A stretch of DNA of 6,373 nucleotides, from assembly GCA_028869975.1 (NCBI GenBank), contig JAGWQR010000241.1, positions 1 to 6,373 on the forward strand, written 5' to 3'. The translations under genes were made by a program, and so were the position numbers. The notes beneath the pieces are model-generated. The model saw only the letters and a program-made list of their open reading frames with translations, did not search any database and had not been told where the DNA came from. Source of the DNA: Alphaproteobacteria bacterium (GTDB lineage Bacteria; Pseudomonadota; Alphaproteobacteria; Sphingomonadales; Sphingomonadaceae). The first letter of the stretch is position 1, and each line of letters opens with the position of its first letter. Below are positions 6,032-6,373 of the stretch, one piece after another.

Positions 6032-6373
6032 TGTGCGCCAGCTTGCTCCATTTCATCGCGAAAGGGAATATCGATAATAGCACCAAAGCCACCATCGGGA
6101 TAGCTGGTGGCTTCAAAGCGATGATCTGCGCCAAACGCCTGCGCCAGCCTATCTCGGATATTGGCGAGCCCGACCCCGGTGGAAAGGCCGGTGGGCGCAC
6201 TGGCATCGGCCCTGCCCGGCCCGGAATCTTCCACCGTAATGCGCACCCGGTCCCCTTCAATGCGGGCCGAAACCGTTATTTCAGCGCCTGTTTCACTCGG
6301 CATTACCGCATATTTGATTGCATTTTCAATCAGCGGTTGCAGCAGCAGCGAGGGCAGGCGCGCGCGCTGCGCC
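6028..6373 (-). CDS. Sensor histidine kinase, LytS/AlgZ type, C-terminal end (runs off the right edge)
   Basis: Seen: the last 114 residues, in a frame still open at base 6373. They are the ATPase half of a histidine kinase. The N-box is in QPLIENAIKYAV (visible residues 12-23), the G1 box is DSGPG (49-53), and the G2 box is TGVGLANIRDRL. The QPLIENAIKY wording and the GLANIRDRL form are typical of the LytS/AlgZ (HisKA_7TM/His_kinase) class that partners LytTR regulators. The phosphoacceptor histidine and the membrane sensor region lie outside the window, so the signal sensed cannot be inferred. An internal ATG at 6303 is not the true start, since it falls within the N-box region and the frame stays open beyond it. 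The stop overlaps the regulator start as ATGA. Confidence 0.9.
   Translation of the reverse strand, partial: AQRARLPSLLLQPLIENAIKYAVMPSETGAEITVSARIEGDRVRITVEDSGPGRADASAPTGLSTGVGLANIRDRLAQAFGADHRFEATSYPDGGFGAIIDIPFRDEMEQAGAQ

Noticed and set aside
5321..6103. 260-residue plus-strand ORF opposite the LytTR regulator
   Set aside because: It lies antisense to a full receiver plus LytTR protein with all key residues; the translation shows no family, so it is a shadow.

Overview
The window looks like chromosomal DNA of a GC-rich alphaproteobacterium. Codon third positions are GC-rich, genes are tightly packed, and the gene families recall Sphingomonadales (a LytTR two-component pair next to a Nat-type ABC exporter, and a GT2/HEAT/YaiO-barrel cluster). 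The order-level placement is an inference from gene content only. No tRNA, rRNA, insertion sequence, CRISPR array or phage gene was seen.

Layout. (1) Positions 1-2847, minus strand, read right to left: a response regulator receiver domain fused through a signal-peptide-like segment to TPRs and a YaiO-type outer-membrane barrel, then a membrane-anchored HEAT-repeat protein, then the N-terminal part of a family 2 glycosyltransferase that runs off the left edge. (2) Positions 2848-3105: a 258-base AT-richer divergent intergenic region with short repeats, a doubtful 58-residue ORF and weak promoter candidates. (3) Positions 3106-5261, plus strand: a NatA-type ABC ATPase followed by its ABC-2 permease. 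(4) Positions 5228-6373, minus strand: a LytTR response regulator and the C-terminal end of its LytS/AlgZ-type histidine kinase. The kinase lies upstream of the regulator and runs off the right edge. The permease and regulator genes converge and overlap by 34 bases.

Function. The left operon resembles a polysaccharide synthesis and export module. A membrane GT2 synthase would make the polymer, a TPR plus barrel protein would pass it through the outer membrane (as PgaA does for PgaC), and the HEAT protein would be a cytoplasmic membrane-anchored partner. The right half is an ABC exporter (drug, ion or lipid, substrate unknown) beside a LytTR two-component system that may control it. All four same-strand gene junctions are ATGA overlaps, so each operon is probably translationally coupled.

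The most unusual object is the 497-residue fusion. A complete phosphoacceptor domain, which must work in the cytoplasm, sits in front of an apparent signal peptide and an outer-membrane barrel in one uninterrupted reading frame.
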